DNA from: Lingula anatina
Taxonomy: Eukaryota > Brachiopoda > Lingulata > Lingulida > Lingulidae
DNA: 64,000 nucleotides
Assembly (NCBI RefSeq): GCF_001039355.2
Contig: NW_019776083.1
Span: 39,939-103,938 of the forward strand
Reading direction: 5' to 3'
Positions 11,933 through 25,420 of this stretch are shown here, one piece after another. The translations under genes and the position numbers were made by a program. How positions within the stretch are numbered: position 1 is the stretch's first letter; each line of letters begins with the position of its first letter. The notes beneath the pieces are model-generated. The model was not told the DNA's origin, made no database searches, and worked only from the letters and a program-made list of their open reading frames with translations.

Positions 11933-14217
11933 CTGAAAAAAAAAGAGTCTATATGTATATAAACATCTTACAGTGTACTTTTTCAATTTTTGTTTCATAC
12001 TGGTAACTCTAGATGCTGCTTAATTATCAGAGGGTGAAAAGTGTATATATAGGTAGACTGCCCCATGCTATTTAAGCCTGGGTAGGGGCAACTTTAAAGC
12101 ATTTATCAGTAAAAGTTGAAAATTCCAGCTGGAGAAAATAGTTAATTATTATTCTAATGTCTTCTTGATCAACCTTCTGTGGGTTATACTATATCTACCA
12201 TGTTAAAATGAGTGTACATTAGACCTGGACTTACTAAGATGTTACTTATGCTGCCATAAAAAATTGTTTTGCATTAAATTTACTACCAGATAAATTAGAG
12301 AGAGAGAGAGAGAGACTGACTTACATGTACATGAAGCCTATGCACACCTCCCTTGCTCACACACACCCATGTGTCCTGGCACCTCAGTGATACTAGTAGA
12401 AGGAAGTAATGTCTGTACCAGTTTTAAGGGCAGAAAATAACTTCCTTGTTACTACAAATGCATTAGCTACAGGTAATAGTTTAAACTGGATGACGTGTAT
12501 GTGGCCATGCTATTTATTGTGCATAGATGCTTGTAAGTGGAACAAAATATATTGATTATCTTTTCAGCAGTGGGAAAGATTGCTTTACATTTCCTCTAGT
12601 TTGAAAAACAAACATTAATTTTGTAATTCATAAATGGCTTGGGTTAGATGTTTATTAGAGTTTCTAAAATAAAATACTTGAATTAAATGGTAAAGACAAG
12701 ATTATTTTTAAAACTTTTTGATTAGATAATATAAGTAGTCTTTTTATACAACTGAATGTGACCATTTGCTATTCACTGGGCAGCTAGGTACATCTATCTT
12801 GCAGTGTGCCTAAAATTACTCATTGCATAGGCATCACTGTATTTCTTCAATCTTTTATAATCTTTTATTCCACTAACTGCATGAGGTCCCATGCTGAGAA
12901 CTGATAATCTTGTTTGAGGACAGGTCTTTCTAAACCCATACTAAAAATAGCTCACTTATTGTAAGAGCTAGAAATTGATAATCTTCTTTGAGGACAGGTC
13001 TTTCTAAAACCATACTAAAAATAGCTCACTTATTGTAAGAGCTAGAAATTGACAATCTTCTTTGAGGACAGGTCTTTCTAAAACCATACTAAAAATAGCT
13101 CACTTATTGTAAGAACTGAGAACTGATATTCTTATTTGAGGACACGCCTTCTTTTTTTTAAAAAACAGCCCGCTTACCACACATCACTATTTTTAAATCA
13201 TAAGTATTTTTGTGTAGAAGCTACAGGTTTATATCTCACAATACAGTCAACAGCTCAAAAGTTTCTTTACCTAAAATACACGTACTTCGATCTATACACC
13301 TGAAATGGATGACTGAACAAGGATTTGAACTATGCTCATTGGCTAAGTTTTTATGAGTTTTTATTTATAAATGAGAGACAGATAACGAATGACAAAAAGA
13401 AAGATTTCATGATGTTTTCTTGCAAATGTAATAATAGTTTGTCTTACTTTGTTCTTCGTTATCTGGGTATCCTGTTATTTATCTCAGTTCTTTATTTTTG
13501 TTCTTTATTTTCAGTCTTTGTTCTTTGCCATTCCCTATTTTAAGTCTTAATTTTCTTTCTTTATATTTTCGTTTCCCATTGGAAAATACTAGTAGTCTTG
13601 ACTCACGAGTATCCTTTGTCTATTTTCCTCACTCTCTTTACCTTGTTTAGTCAACGTGTCACTTATGTTTGCATAACTTTCTTTTTATCTTTTCACTAAG
13701 TTTTGTTTACTTTTATGTAATTTTATTTAACTGTACTAATTAGTTCATTATTCATATAGTTATAAGTTATTAAGTTATTTTCAGTTTAGTTGGTAAATAT
13801 GTAAATATATTCAATTGTGACTTATGACTCTATTTAATTCTTCATTAAGTCAACAGTTCACTTAATATTTCCAGGTCTTCCAAATTAATATTGAACTGAA
13901 CTCTGCAAAAGGAGTTGCACATTATTCTGTTTAATATAAAACCAGGCTTCAACTCCCACAAATTGTTTTTAAGTTGCTATGAGCATTTATTTCCTTCATT
14001 TTTTGATGGATATAATGTGTCATTTAGCACCATTGATTAAGACTTTCCTGAAAGCAGGGGACACTTCCTTGTCTGTTAGTCAAATATAATGCTGTGTTAG
14101 ATTTATTAGTATCCATTACAATTTACATGTACCTATCCATTGAATTGCAAGTGCAGTTTGGATGTTTGAAAAAGACCAATGCAAACAGTAATTAACCAAT
14201 AAAACTCCCTTATATTG
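11933..14217. other. Intergenic stretch between receptors B and A
   Basis: No coding exon that I can support. It holds a short (GA)n run at 12297-12316, the 74-bp tandem array described separately, and otherwise unique AT-rich DNA. The part nearest 11933 probably contains the promoter and a non-coding first exon of receptor A, which I could not place. Confidence 0.5.
12890..13150. repeat. 74-bp tandem repeat, about 3.4 copies
   Basis: The string TGATAATCTT and diverged forms recur at 12902, 12976, 13050 and 13124, a constant 74-bp step. Between them the unit contains GAGGACAGGTCTTTCTAAA and ATAGCTCACTTATTGTAAGA. The two middle units are almost identical and the last is diverged. Confidence 0.9.
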
Positions 14218-14755
14218 TACCAGGCTCTTTTTACAGTGAAAAGCAATGATCTGACAATTTATGTTGCTCATTAAAAACTATAATTTATTCACATGATATA
14301 TACAAAACAGTTCCTTGTAACATTAATAATGGTGTTACAGTGTATAACTAGGCACAATTTGAATTTGTAAGTTATTCATTCATTCATAGATCTCAGCTGG
14401 TCAAGCAACTGCTGGTTGGTAGCCCTCACAGATTTCTCCACACTTGATGTTATCTCCCATTTTAGCTTTAGTAATACTGATACAATAATACTGATATATA
14501 ATTTAAAAATTCAACATGATAAATTGATATATACAAATTCAATATCTTATTCAAACTTTCTGTTATTCATCTTCACTTCTATAACCACTAACAGAAAGCA
14601 TTTTTAAAAAACAATTATCTTTCAATTTTCATTAGTGCCACAAGAATTTTGTCAGCATTGTAATACTTGTGATGAAAAAAAAAAATTCAAAGTTTGCCCA
14701 AGATAGCCATAATTCTCTCATGCAAGCAGTTAAAATGTCCTTATTAGTATATTTG
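14218..14755 (-). pseudogene. Decayed tandem copy of the receptor B death-domain exon and flank
   Basis: This segment repeats the adjacent 14756-15110 segment, which carries the receptor B terminal exon. Both begin with CCAGGCTCTT...ACAGTGAAAAGC and continue in parallel through the 3' flank into the death-domain coding part. In the decayed copy the minus strand still spells YNADKIL and ALMKIER at about 14606-14665, but the codon matching the Tyr of KMERYDAL is a stop (TAA). Further 5' coding sequence is scrambled and the acceptor is not recognisable. It lies downstream of the intact exon, so it is probably untranslated or 3' of the transcript. Confidence 0.75.
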
Positions 14756-14938
14756 ACCAGGCTCTTACAGTGAAAAGCAATGCACTGACAATTTATGTCA
14801 CTCATTAAGAATTATCATGTATGACCTTCTGCTCAATGTCATCTCTCCATTTTGGCTTTGGTAATACTGATGACTTAAGGTATAATTTTAAAATTCAACA
14901 TGATATATACAAATATAATATCTTATTCAAACTCTCTG

Positions 14939-17900
14939 TTATTCTTCATCTTCATTTATGACCACTTTACAGAATGCATTCAAAGCATCGTATCTTTCCA
15001 TTTTTGTTAGTGCCTCAAGAATTTTGTCAGCATTGTAATTAAGTGATGAAAGTATTTCTAAGATAGCCATAGTTCTCTGAGAGGGAGAATCTAAGTTAAG
15101 GAGTCGGATTTTTTCGAGACCAAATTTTTGTCCAAAGTGTATCCAACATCTTATTTTATGGCTGACTGGATGTTCCCTGTCCAGGTATTGTGCAAGTTCC
15201 TCTTTGCAAGAGAGATGAATCTCTTCAATTTTCTTATCTGAAATGTAAGTAATATAGAGGATGAAAGTTTTTTAGGCTATGTGTAATCTTATGCTAAATA
15301 CACTGCTTCTTTCATTCAAAATTACACTCTAAAACTGGAGTGGAGTGCGTGGTAACTGAATGGTAACTGATAGTAGTTATTTCTAATCTAAAAGGGGTTA
15401 GTTATAATGGAATTAAGCTATGTCTGTCTTTATTTAAGTTAAGTATTGTTTAATATTCAGAATTGTGTCATATGCTTTGATTTGACAAATTTGCATAAAA
15501 TATTCACAAATTTACTAGAAAATTCAAATTTACACTTTGAATCATAAGTACATAACAAACCTTTCAGTTTTGCCTCAGCTCTTTCCAGGAGTTCCTTATC
15601 CACAGATTTTGCTCTATCAAGATGCTCAGTGTCCATCTGGGAAAAATAATATTGATAATTGATGAAAAACATTGTTATTTAAAACATATTAAAGTAGACA
15701 TAAAATTTATGCTATTGATCGAAATAATCCTTTCTGCCTCATCAATTTACTTTATTTTTCAAATTTTAGCTATCACATGGTTTTTTAAAATAGTTTTTAA
15801 AGTTTAATACAATGTTGCTATTCATTGCATACAACACTGACATTGAGGTACATTAAAATACTTTTAAGACCCATTTCCGGTCATAATGGGTAGACCTAAC
15901 TTAGCACAGAAGGCAGCTTGGTTATAACATTTACATGTACCTCACCTCCCCTGCCCAATGCCTCCAGCTCAGGCCTGAGCAAGTCACATCCATTTTGATT
16001 GACTCTTTATGTGGTTATGTATTTTAATTGCATTGGCACATCAGGTCCATTCTATTTTTTTAGAAAAGCACTTGATATTTAGTGCCTATTAATGCTTGCA
16101 CAGCAATTGTGCATGAAATGTTGTATTTAACTTGTTAGCTTTTCAGTCATTAATTTCAAAGTAAGTGGCTTACTTTTTCATTGATGTCACTGGCAAATTG
16201 CTGTGTCATGGGGGATGCAGCTGGAATGATTTTGGGGCTCTCTGGCTTCATCCTGGCTGTTTGCATTTGGTCTGGACCGGCTGGTCTGTTATCATCGTGA
16301 ACAGCAGCACACTGTGCATGTACATCTATGTTGCTACTGCATGTGTTATCTAAAATTTTCACAAGAGTGTGATCAAAGTTGTGTTAAAAAAAAAACACTT
16401 ACACATATAATAAATTATGATTTTTCAACAGCTTTGCAATCTTATTTTCTTGGGAATTTCTTGTGTTAGCATTTAATTAACTGCATATGTACAGGGTGTA
16501 TGTAATGTAATAATATATAAACATCTACTTTTGGAAACTTCAGACATATAGATAATAGCCATGATGCCTACAGACGGGGCATCTCCATAGTCCCAAGGTT
16601 CATTGGTCCAAAAAATGGTAACATTTTCATCGTTTTTTTTAATCAAAGGTTCATTGGTCCGAAGATTCTATATAGTGAACTTTCGAACCAATGAGCCTTT
16701 GGACTATCAAACCTTCGGACTATTGCTACAGCCCCCTACAGAGATGGAGGAATCAATTACAAATACCGGCAGTTACATTAAGCATGTACCTGTACCTTCA
16801 GAATCTGCTCCTTTTGTCTCTGAAGAACTTTGATTTGGACAGTCAGTGTGTTTGCTTTCAAAGTTGGTTCCATCATTATCTTCATCCTGAACTTTTTCTG
16901 CCTGAAGAAGCAGTGCGTGGTCTTGTGAGTTCTGTCTTTTAAGGCCATCTTTGAAGGGACCACTGAGCTGTCTTTGAAGTGCTCGCAGAGAAAGTGAGGA
17001 ATTTCTTCTACTTCTTCGATTGCATACACAGTGTTTTTGGTTGCGATGACACTCAGTGCAGAAGTCTTGATTGGCTGTCTGAACATTGGTTTCATCATCA
17101 GTCTTGTCTGGAAACACCTGTGTAGAATCATCAGTGTTCAGAGTGCTGGAGTCGCTACTTTCTGCTGACACGAGCTTTTGGCTGGCTTCACCTTTTTCAT
17201 TTTTGGGTGTTCTGAAAATGATAAAAGTAATTCAGGGTTTACTTTTTCTATAGTCCAGTTCAGTGCGTATAAAAATGGGAATTACTGCATAATCTGAAAT
17301 AATTTGGTTTGTGTTTTGGCATGGGGACTTAATTTGAGTTTTATAAAAATAAAAAAAATGGCAATACTCGATTTATGTGTATCAGGGAATCTAGGCTCAC
17401 TTCATATATAATTTTGATTTGAACATAGATCACTTGATATTCATTTGGGCAATTAATTTTACTCATACTGTCCGTTTCACATTTAAGCTGGTTTTAAAGT
17501 TGATAAAGAGGTGAAAGCTCTATATGATATGGAATATTATTCTGACAAATTAAATTTTTGTGACAAATATAATTGATGAGCATTATGAAAATTTAACTAT
17601 TTTTACCTAGAATTAGGGCTGTTAACTCGATTTTCAGAGTTAACGCCTTCATCCTCTCTTTCTTCTCCTCCTCCTGTCAAACTAGTATATTCTGAAATGG
17701 AAAATATAATTGTATATTTAAGGATATAATAAAAGGTAGACTGGCCCTAAAAAACTAAAAACTGGTACTGTTGCTTGTTCTTTTATTATCAGTTAATGAC
17801 CAAAATGATATGGCGTTTCTTCAACCTTAAAATATTTTGCAAGATATCAATTTGAAGCAGTGTGAAAGTGAATCTAACTGTGCAATAGGTGAGGCTGATA

Positions 17901-18375
17901 CCTTGTGTCCTGTCATCAGTAACAACTGAGGATGGAGAATCTGAATGAACAGGTGAAGTTGCTGTACTGCTGATTGGTGCACCGCACTGTAGACGTAACT
18001 TTCCCTTCTTCCATAGTACTACCAGTACAATTACCAATACAAGCACAGAAGCTGTTACAGGTGCTATAATGAAAATCTTCAACTGTTTCTCTGATTTCTC
18101 CTCTGAGACCTCTTTGTTTTCTACCCCAATGTCACCATCTAAAAGAATTGAAATAAAAAAATTAAAATAATTTCAGTAATGTGAGAATAATTTAATTAAG
18201 ATAAAAAGTGTGGAAAAATTGGTCTGTGGTTGAGCTAATACTTTATAGAATGTCAGATGCGAAAAATCATGAAATGTCTGTGGCCAGAGTAGGTTAATTG
18301 TTAGGTATTAAACTGATAATTGCTATATGTTAAAATATTATAAGCAGTTGTGTGAAATAAATTAATGGTTTTATC

Positions 18376-18437
<62 letters not shown>

Positions 18438-20092
18438 TTTGACCAGTGATATGATAAAACTAGTTGGATTGTTTTCAAACAATTTCTACACTGAGGGAGA
18501 ATACAAAACAGAGCATACATTTCTGTACTACGAGTAATATTAAATTTCCATGATTTTTATATAACCATTAACCACCAGCTTGTACAGTGAAAAAATTTAC
18601 CTTTAATTTGTTTCTGGGGAGACGTCTTTTTCAAAGAACTTGTCGTTTTTCTTGGTTCAGTAGCTGCTAGCGTCTCTGTTGTACCACTGCCATCTGTGGT
18701 AATAGTAGTCGAGGTTGTTGTGGTGAAATAGCTGTGACATTCAGGGCCATCATTTGAAGCAAGACAGCGTTGGCAGGTTTTACGCACTTTGTTATCTATG
18801 TCCTTAACCTCATAGTATCCCGGTAAACATGTGCCACAAACTGTAGGGGATGTTACAGTGCACGCTTTTGCCTGGTGACGGTGTTGGTGATTACATTCTA
18901 AGCAAGGCGTACAAGGACTTACACCATGATCCTTCTTGTAGCTTACTCCTTGTACACAAGGTAAACATTCAATATCACAAACAGGCCCCTGGAAAGTATT
19001 TTGACATTTTAGATACGATATACTATAAAAGAAAGAGAGAGAGAGATGAGATATGAGTGAGAGCAGCCAGAGAGAAAGAGACAGAGATAGGGGAGTTAAA
19101 GAGGAGAAGAAGGATGAAAAGGAAGCTATATTATATTGTTAAAATAGATAATTATTGTATATGAATTTACAAATTTTAATTGGAAAAAGGCCATGGCATA
19201 TAAGCAATCATAAATTATACATATTCTCAATTTTACACTGAGCAAGTATTATTTATTTATTGAACACAATTGAATAATGTCAAAGATGCAGTATTTGCAA
19301 ATATGTACTTATTTAAAAAACACACCTCATAGTTTCTGTTGACTCCTTCTCCAGGCTTGCACTCATTACAGGTCTTACAGCACCCATCAGCTGTGAGTTC
19401 AGAGTGACTGTTGCAGGGAGGAGAGTAGTATCTGGTTCCTTGGGAAGCACATGACTGCAGGGAACTGCCATAGATACTCTGTATCTGTAACTGGAAGAGT
19501 AGATATGGAGAAAATTTTTACTGTTGATTTTCAATGTTTAAATTGTCTATATGATTATGGATTAAGCTGAAAGTTATAATTTTTTTAACAATTTTGAAAG
19601 AATGAGAAAAAAGTGATCATATTAGATAGCATATGATTATTTTTGTATAGATCTATAAGTAATTAATTTATATATATGATTTAAATTTATTACTCGTGAC
19701 TTCAACCTTAAAAGCTTTGAAAATTTTGGCAAAAATGGCCTAGGAGCAGATATGAGGAAACTGCCTGTCTGACAGCTCATGACCATTTGAAATGCCAGAG
19801 GACCTGCAAGATTTATGATGTTGAAGGTCCTCTGGACTGACAAAGTTTATGAGAAAATACATTATATAATAATGAATCACATGCAAACATATACTAACAA
19901 AAATAAAAGTTTGGACCATAACAGAATTGGGAGGAACTGTAGATTTCTTGTAGTGCAGGTCCTTTGTCCGTGACATGTGGAATTTAATTTTGTATTGTTC
20001 AGTCAGAAACTAACCATCAGCACAAATGGTAACACTTTGAAGATCATGCTCTCTCTTTTTCTCTCCATATCTCTGTAAAAACTGAGCAGCAT
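14939..20092 (-). CDS. TNF-receptor-like protein B with death domain (9 coding exons)
   Basis: Coding exons in transcript order: 20092-20015, 19490-19326, 18988-18601, 18138-17902, 17691-17607, 17211-16796, 16349-16174, 15636-15561, 15237-14939; total 1920 nt, 639 residues. Start ATG gives a signal peptide ending FKVLPFVLM; in-frame ATGs also occur at residues 9 and 17. Cysteine-rich domains span about 37-160 (GCCKTCNECKPGEG, CTPCLECNHQHRH), then the YYEVKDID stalk with CQRC and a Thr-rich stretch. A membrane span lies at about 232-253 followed by KKGKLRL. The cytoplasmic linker contains FCTECHRNQKHCVCNRR. The death domain (541-639) has CWIHFGQKFGL and ALTKMERYDAL. The second cysteine-rich domain and stalk share one 388-nt exon, whereas receptors A, C and D have an intron there. 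A plasma-membrane death-domain receptor is the likely product. Confidence 0.87.
16576..16735. mobile_element. 160-bp hAT-like MITE in receptor B intron
   Basis: The element has GGGGC/GCCCC ends and internal inverted strings GGTTCATTGGTCCGAA and TTCGGAC. It is flanked by CTACAGAC and CTACAGAG, an 8-bp target duplication with one mismatch. The same family and length (159 bp) occurs at 42394-42552 with a perfect 8-bp duplication. An 8-bp target site suggests the hAT superfamily; no transposase is present. Confidence 0.75.
18377..18436. repeat. (TA)n microsatellite in receptor B intron
   Basis: About 30 TA units between the stalk exon (18601-18988) and the membrane-span exon (17902-18138). Confidence 0.95.
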
Positions 20093-20941
20093 TGGGTTTG
20101 GAAAGTAGCAAACAGAAGCTGTAAGCAAAATAAAAACAATTTCATAAAACATTATTGTTTCAAATTTCTAACATATGAATAAACCTCAGAGTTATATTTG
20201 CTATTTCCTAGAATTGTACGTCATGTTAAGGTACTGTTTGACGATAACTCAAGTAATATAATGAAGACAAACAGCTCTCTTTTGATGTGAACAATGTTAA
20301 CACAAAAAAAAAAAACTGTATGTTACACACATGAAATCTCATGTAGATATGTAAAAAATTTAAGTATTGAAGTAATATGACACAAAATTTAGTAACACAC
20401 ACCTGTTCATCACATATGGGTACTTTTGCGGAAAAATATTGTAATTAATTGAAATAAAAGTAAACTACTAGTATGTAATTGGTAAATTTAGTATCATTTG
20501 TCAAATATTTTAAAAAAATTAACTTCAGTAAACATATGTGTTTCTTAATATTATACTATGCACTTATAACAAATTAGTTCTGATATGCATTGTCCATATG
20601 AGGTGAATGAAAGCTGTAATGATGTTTATATATACTCCTCGTTCTTCATGCAGTATGGTTTTATATTTTTAGAAATGACTCAATAGGTGTTTACACTGTT
20701 TAGGGAGAGTACGTAGGGAAGGTTAAAAAACACTTCCAAGAGAATCTTTGTCTGAAAAGAAAAAAAAAGGTGTTGTTTTTCCTTGAGTATTATCCTTTTT
20801 AATGGAAAGTGGAAGTTTTTAAACTTGGATGATTTATTTCAAAACAATCTATTCATATCATTTTTAGTACTATATATACTCCCCTAATAGTAAAGTGCCT
20901 AATTTGACCTTGAAAGGAGTGGTTGCCTGTTTACTTAATTC

Positions 20942-20949
20942 TGACGTCA
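20942..20949. promoter_or_regulatory. Palindromic CRE-like site upstream of receptor B
   Basis: TGACGTCA, the full CREB/ATF consensus, about 0.85 kb upstream of the receptor B start codon, with a second half-site TTGACGTA ten bases on. The same 8-mer lies close upstream of receptor C. Binding is inference. Confidence 0.35.
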
Positions 20950-23328
20950 AATTGACGTATGCATCTCTTTATGCCTGTTACTTTTCTGAAGTCTGATATT
21001 CTTTGTTCATTTTTTTTCATACTAGCCCTACAGTTTTAAAAAACTAAGGTGACATAAATTTCATCTGATTTGAATTTGAAAAATATCTTTGATTATTAGA
21101 GTGATAAACTGAGTTAAATTTAACTTTAATCCTGTAGAACTTGTACATGATGGTTTTGAGTATCTATAAATACATTTCCAAGAAGTGGGTGTTTTACTGA
21201 TATTCACACAGGTCACAATGGCTGCCTATGTGTGAGTATATGGTGCTTACTTAAGTTTAAAATAGTGAATGATAAAATATGATGGATAATCATGCAGGGA
21301 ATGGCATATAAAAGAATGTTTAGTTAAATGTGTGACATGATATATGTTACAATCTGCATATTTATTATGGTATATTTTTCACAATAAATACAGTGTATAT
21401 GGTTTACAAGGGGCACCGTGAGGAATATGAGTAGGTGCATCCCTAGGTTAACTAAAAACTGGTTGATTTGACACAAGTTAAAACTCTGCCATTATATTGT
21501 TTGGGAGTGAGGAATCCCTCTACTTGTGAGTAGTGTGAGCTAGGTGAAATTTAGTGGTTTTTAAAATAGAGAAAATTGATGGTTTGTACAGAGAACATGT
21601 ACATGCAGCTAATTAAAAGTGAAAATGATTATTTTATTTGAGTAATTTCTTGAAGTGCTAATAATCTATGTACACATAACTGTTTATCACTGATTTTATG
21701 TAAGATGCTGGGCTGACAAAAATAATGTTTGAATAGATATTCTGGAATTCAGTTGTTAGGACATTGGTAAAAAGTGGCACTATACTGCGTAGTGGGCAAA
21801 GTCCTGTTGACTTAGATCAACTTCATTGGTATTGACTCTCACAGTGCTGCCCTCTTTTGCAATATAACTAAACTATGAGAAAAATTGTAATTAATGAAAC
21901 CATTTGAAATGTATGGTCAAATGCAGTTTGTAAATTTTATTTTTAGTAAACCTAAAATGACCAAAAAATTAAAATTATCCAAATTTTAATTGCTTAAGTC
22001 TAAAACTATCAGACTCCTTAGTTTAATTATTTACTAGAGTAAGAATGTAACCAATTGTGTTATGATTTGGACATAGTAATTATAATTTATTATTATAATT
22101 TGTTCAGGCTCCCATGGAGCTATCAGAACAGCTTATCTGAGACAATGGGCAAATGTTTACCTGAAGGAAGATGTTTCAAGTTCCTTCGTAATTTTGCCCA
22201 TGGTTACAGGCATGTGCTCCACAATGTGCGAGAATAATCTTCTTTTTCAATTCTTGTTAGTAACTATCTCTACTCTCTGAGTCTCAATGACTATCACCAT
22301 GCTCAGTACACTTACAGTTCTCAAGGCATTCTGACTATTTTGTCATGGTGCTCGTTATTCAAACTGTTTTTCAGTCACAAGTTTTAATAAAATTATGATT
22401 TAATATATAAGCAATGCAACAAAATATGCAGTGTTATCACTCAACTCTAAATTTTACCTATATTGGCGACATTATCTGGTTACACAAAATTTTTACTTGA
22501 TATTCTTCATACATTTAATCTTAGTCAGCTTTATCCTGAACAATCCTGTTTAAGCAAGATAAAGGATGACTGTTACATCACAAACCACATGTCATTGTGT
22601 ATCTGCCAAATCTGTTTTGTTCAAAGTTATTTATATAGTAATGCATCAAAAACAAAATTTCATGGATATTAATTAAAATATATTTAGGGTGGCTTGTACA
22701 ATGTATATCTATATAATCTAACAATGATTTATCAACGTGTAAACCCTTGCTGGTATTCAGTTAAAAAAGTAAAAGAATGGTGGTTAAGTCATTCTGTTGG
22801 TGAAGCATTCTGTTACAACCCATGGGCATATAAGCTCTTTTTCTGAGGCAGCATGACTACCCCCTCCCCTTTTACAAAGAATTTTCGCTAGAAAGAAGCC
22901 TAAAAAAGAATCGTGCAGTATTTAAATTGGCTTTGATAATTTTTCTCTCTCTACAAAATTTAGAAAGCATGGAGCAGAAAAAAAAAAACCTGCAAACTAC
23001 CTTACCTTCTTTGTCAAAAGCTATATACTAATCAGTATGTGGAGAAACGCGGTACAAGGGAATTTCCCTTTGATATTAGTCAGCATTAATTATAGTAATA
23101 CTTATCTATTGTGTCTGATGGGTAGTTTGACACTCCTTAAAAACCGTGTTTTAGATGGAAAGAGTTACTAGGAGATAAAGGGCACTATAACTAAGGGTTT
23201 TTTATCATCCACATACTGAAAATAAGGTTTTTCCTACCTGTTTTTTTTTTTTTTTTTTTTTTTTTTGAAGATTTATCTGTTATCCAAAAGAATGTATGCA
23301 AGGTAGTAAATAAGGAGATTTTGACTAA

Positions 23329-23585
23329 GGGAACGTTCACATGACAAATCTATTTTCTAAAAATCTAAAAATCTATTTGCGGTATCTTGTGATCATGGTT
23401 GGTGCCCTGAATACCCAGCTGTGTAATTACTGGCAGCGCCGAGAATTAGTTACAGCTTTGGAAGAAACTGGCTCGCGCTGCCCGTAATTATGCCATGGGG
23501 TATTCAGGGCATAGACCGTGATCACAAGATACTGCAAATAGATTTTTAGATTTTTAGAAAATAGATTTGCCATGTGAATGGAGCC
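23329..23585. mobile_element. 257-bp fold-back MITE
   Basis: The two halves are long inverted repeats: left GAACGTTCACATGACAAATC, right inverse of the form GATTTGCCATGTGAATGGAG, each followed inward by TATCTTGTGATCA and GCCCTGAATACCC-type boxes and a central TTACAGCTTTGGAAG. It is the short form of the element at 28708-29260. No coding capacity. Confidence 0.8.
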
Positions 23586-24019
23586 AAAGGCTTACAGTAT
23601 CCTAAAAACAAAAGCTCTTAGTGCTTGAGTTAATTATGCAGGCCAGGGTGTCCGGTTCATGGTTTGTGTCCACATTAGATGTCCTACACATACATGTAGG
23701 GACTATCAAGTTTTCTGGGTCCTAGCCCTGATTCATAGATGTATTGATGTCTGATGCATATTCAGCTTTTAACCACAGCAAAATGCAATATTATGCATAT
23801 GCCCTTTGTTTGCAGCCATTTACTTGCTTTTAAAGTGGTATAATTTTGAGTGAGAAAAATATCTTTTTAAGATAAATTTTGATTATCATTCAAAATTTAT
23901 GTAACTATTATGTTATAGCAATTAATAGCTATGTTATTTATCAATTAAATTACTTAAAGCTGTGTAGTAGTAAAGGTCTGTAAGCCAATTAAAGTCTGAA
24001 TTACATATACCAATACATG

Positions 24020-25420
24020 TACTTACTAGTACTTCACTCACCTCCTCCAAACATATGTTCTTCTTTTTTCAACATTTGGTTATAAAAATTATTAGATTTG
24101 GTTATATAAGCTATAAATAAACTAGTAGGAATTTCCAGTGGGGAATACCCTGTTTGCATATTAAGGGACATCACCTGATTCAAGTATGTATCACCTGATT
24201 TTGAGGACACTTGACCACAAGAACCTACTATCATGGCTTGAAATTAAAATGAATTCATGAAAATGTTGTTGATGTGGGCTTTGTTTTAAAAAAATTGAAA
24301 GTTTTTTTTACTGTAGTTCTAGAATAATTGAACCGTCTTTAATACAGACCAACATCAAAATAGTCAACCAAGCAATTCAATCATAAATGGCAGTTATATA
24401 AACAGACCCCTCTCCTTGCCTTTATGAACTCTCCTACTGATTAATTTTTATAGTGTACAATTTTTGATATGTCTGTTCTTCTGTTTCAGTGTCTTTTTAA
24501 AAAGTTGGAGAGATTTTTCTGTGGTTGAAATAAATGTATTCCAGCCTGGTTGATTATACATAATAAGTTCATCAGTGTTTAGGGGACATGCATTTTCAGT
24601 GTTGACCACTGTAGATGGTTTTACAAAAGAATATTGTATATGGGAAGTACCCCGGGCAATTAGTCATCCCCAGGGCTCTGGAATGGAAATCATAAAGGAA
24701 ATTGGGAAGTGATATATACATTTACATTTTAAAAAGAATAAGTTATAGCCTGTATACCTGATATTATCCAGTACCATATGTTTTGTGTCACATACTACTA
24801 AAATAGATTTTTTAAGGGGGGGAGGGGGAGAGAGGGTGAGACAATTTGCCTGTTATAAGTAAGTTGTGTTAATCTTCACACAGTGTATCAACAAGTTCCT
24901 GTATTGTGCTTCATTCATGGTTTTGTGTGACATTCATACTTGGTTGGAATGAGTCATCATAAATGAAATACTTCTCATAACAGTTACTGTTGTAAATATT
25001 TATATCAGAGTAAAGTTGAAGTGGAATGTTTATGTGTGACTACTCACCGTATAAAGTTGTACTTGCAGTACAGATTTGTAAGGATTAATGCAAGATCATT
25101 TTCCCATAATTTTTATTTGGAAAGTGAGATAAATAATTTAAAATAAATAAAAACACAGTAGTTTTCTTAATTATGATGAAATTGAATTAAGATGCATAAT
25201 GCATGATTCCTGTTGTGATGGCTTAAATTTCAAATTAGTATACACTTAGTAGATCATGTTACTAATGTGCCACCTTTAAATTTAAAACAACAGTAAAATA
25301 ACCTACTGAAACATTTAATGTTGAAAAAAGCCAGCTGTCAAACATTTACCTGAAACAGATTGAGTGCATGGCTGATTGATATCTTAATTAAGTCAACTGC
25401 TTCTGTTAACACACAGATTA
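24020..25420. repeat. Diverged non-coding duplication, copy 1
   Basis: Collinear with 26370-28010. Shared blocks include TCACCTGATTTTGAGG, ACAAAAGAATATTGTATAT, GGGCAATTAGTCATC and CAAGATCATTTTCCCA in the same order. Divergence is substantial, so the duplication is old. No coding exon is visible in either copy. Confidence 0.75.

Larger units (their letters stand above)
20119..24020. other. Non-coding stretch upstream of receptor B
   Basis: No supported exon. Contains a palindromic TGACGTCA at 20942, a long T run at 23241-23266 and the fold-back element at 23329-23585, each listed separately. Short open frames here lack homology features, codon structure or splice context. Confidence 0.5.

Noticed and set aside
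12890-13150. CRISPR-like array
   Set aside because: Units are contiguous 74-bp tandem copies without alternating spacers, in a eukaryotic genome.
22055-22237. 60-residue open frame in the intergenic region
   Set aside because: No splice sites, domain, signal peptide or duplicate; length expected by chance.
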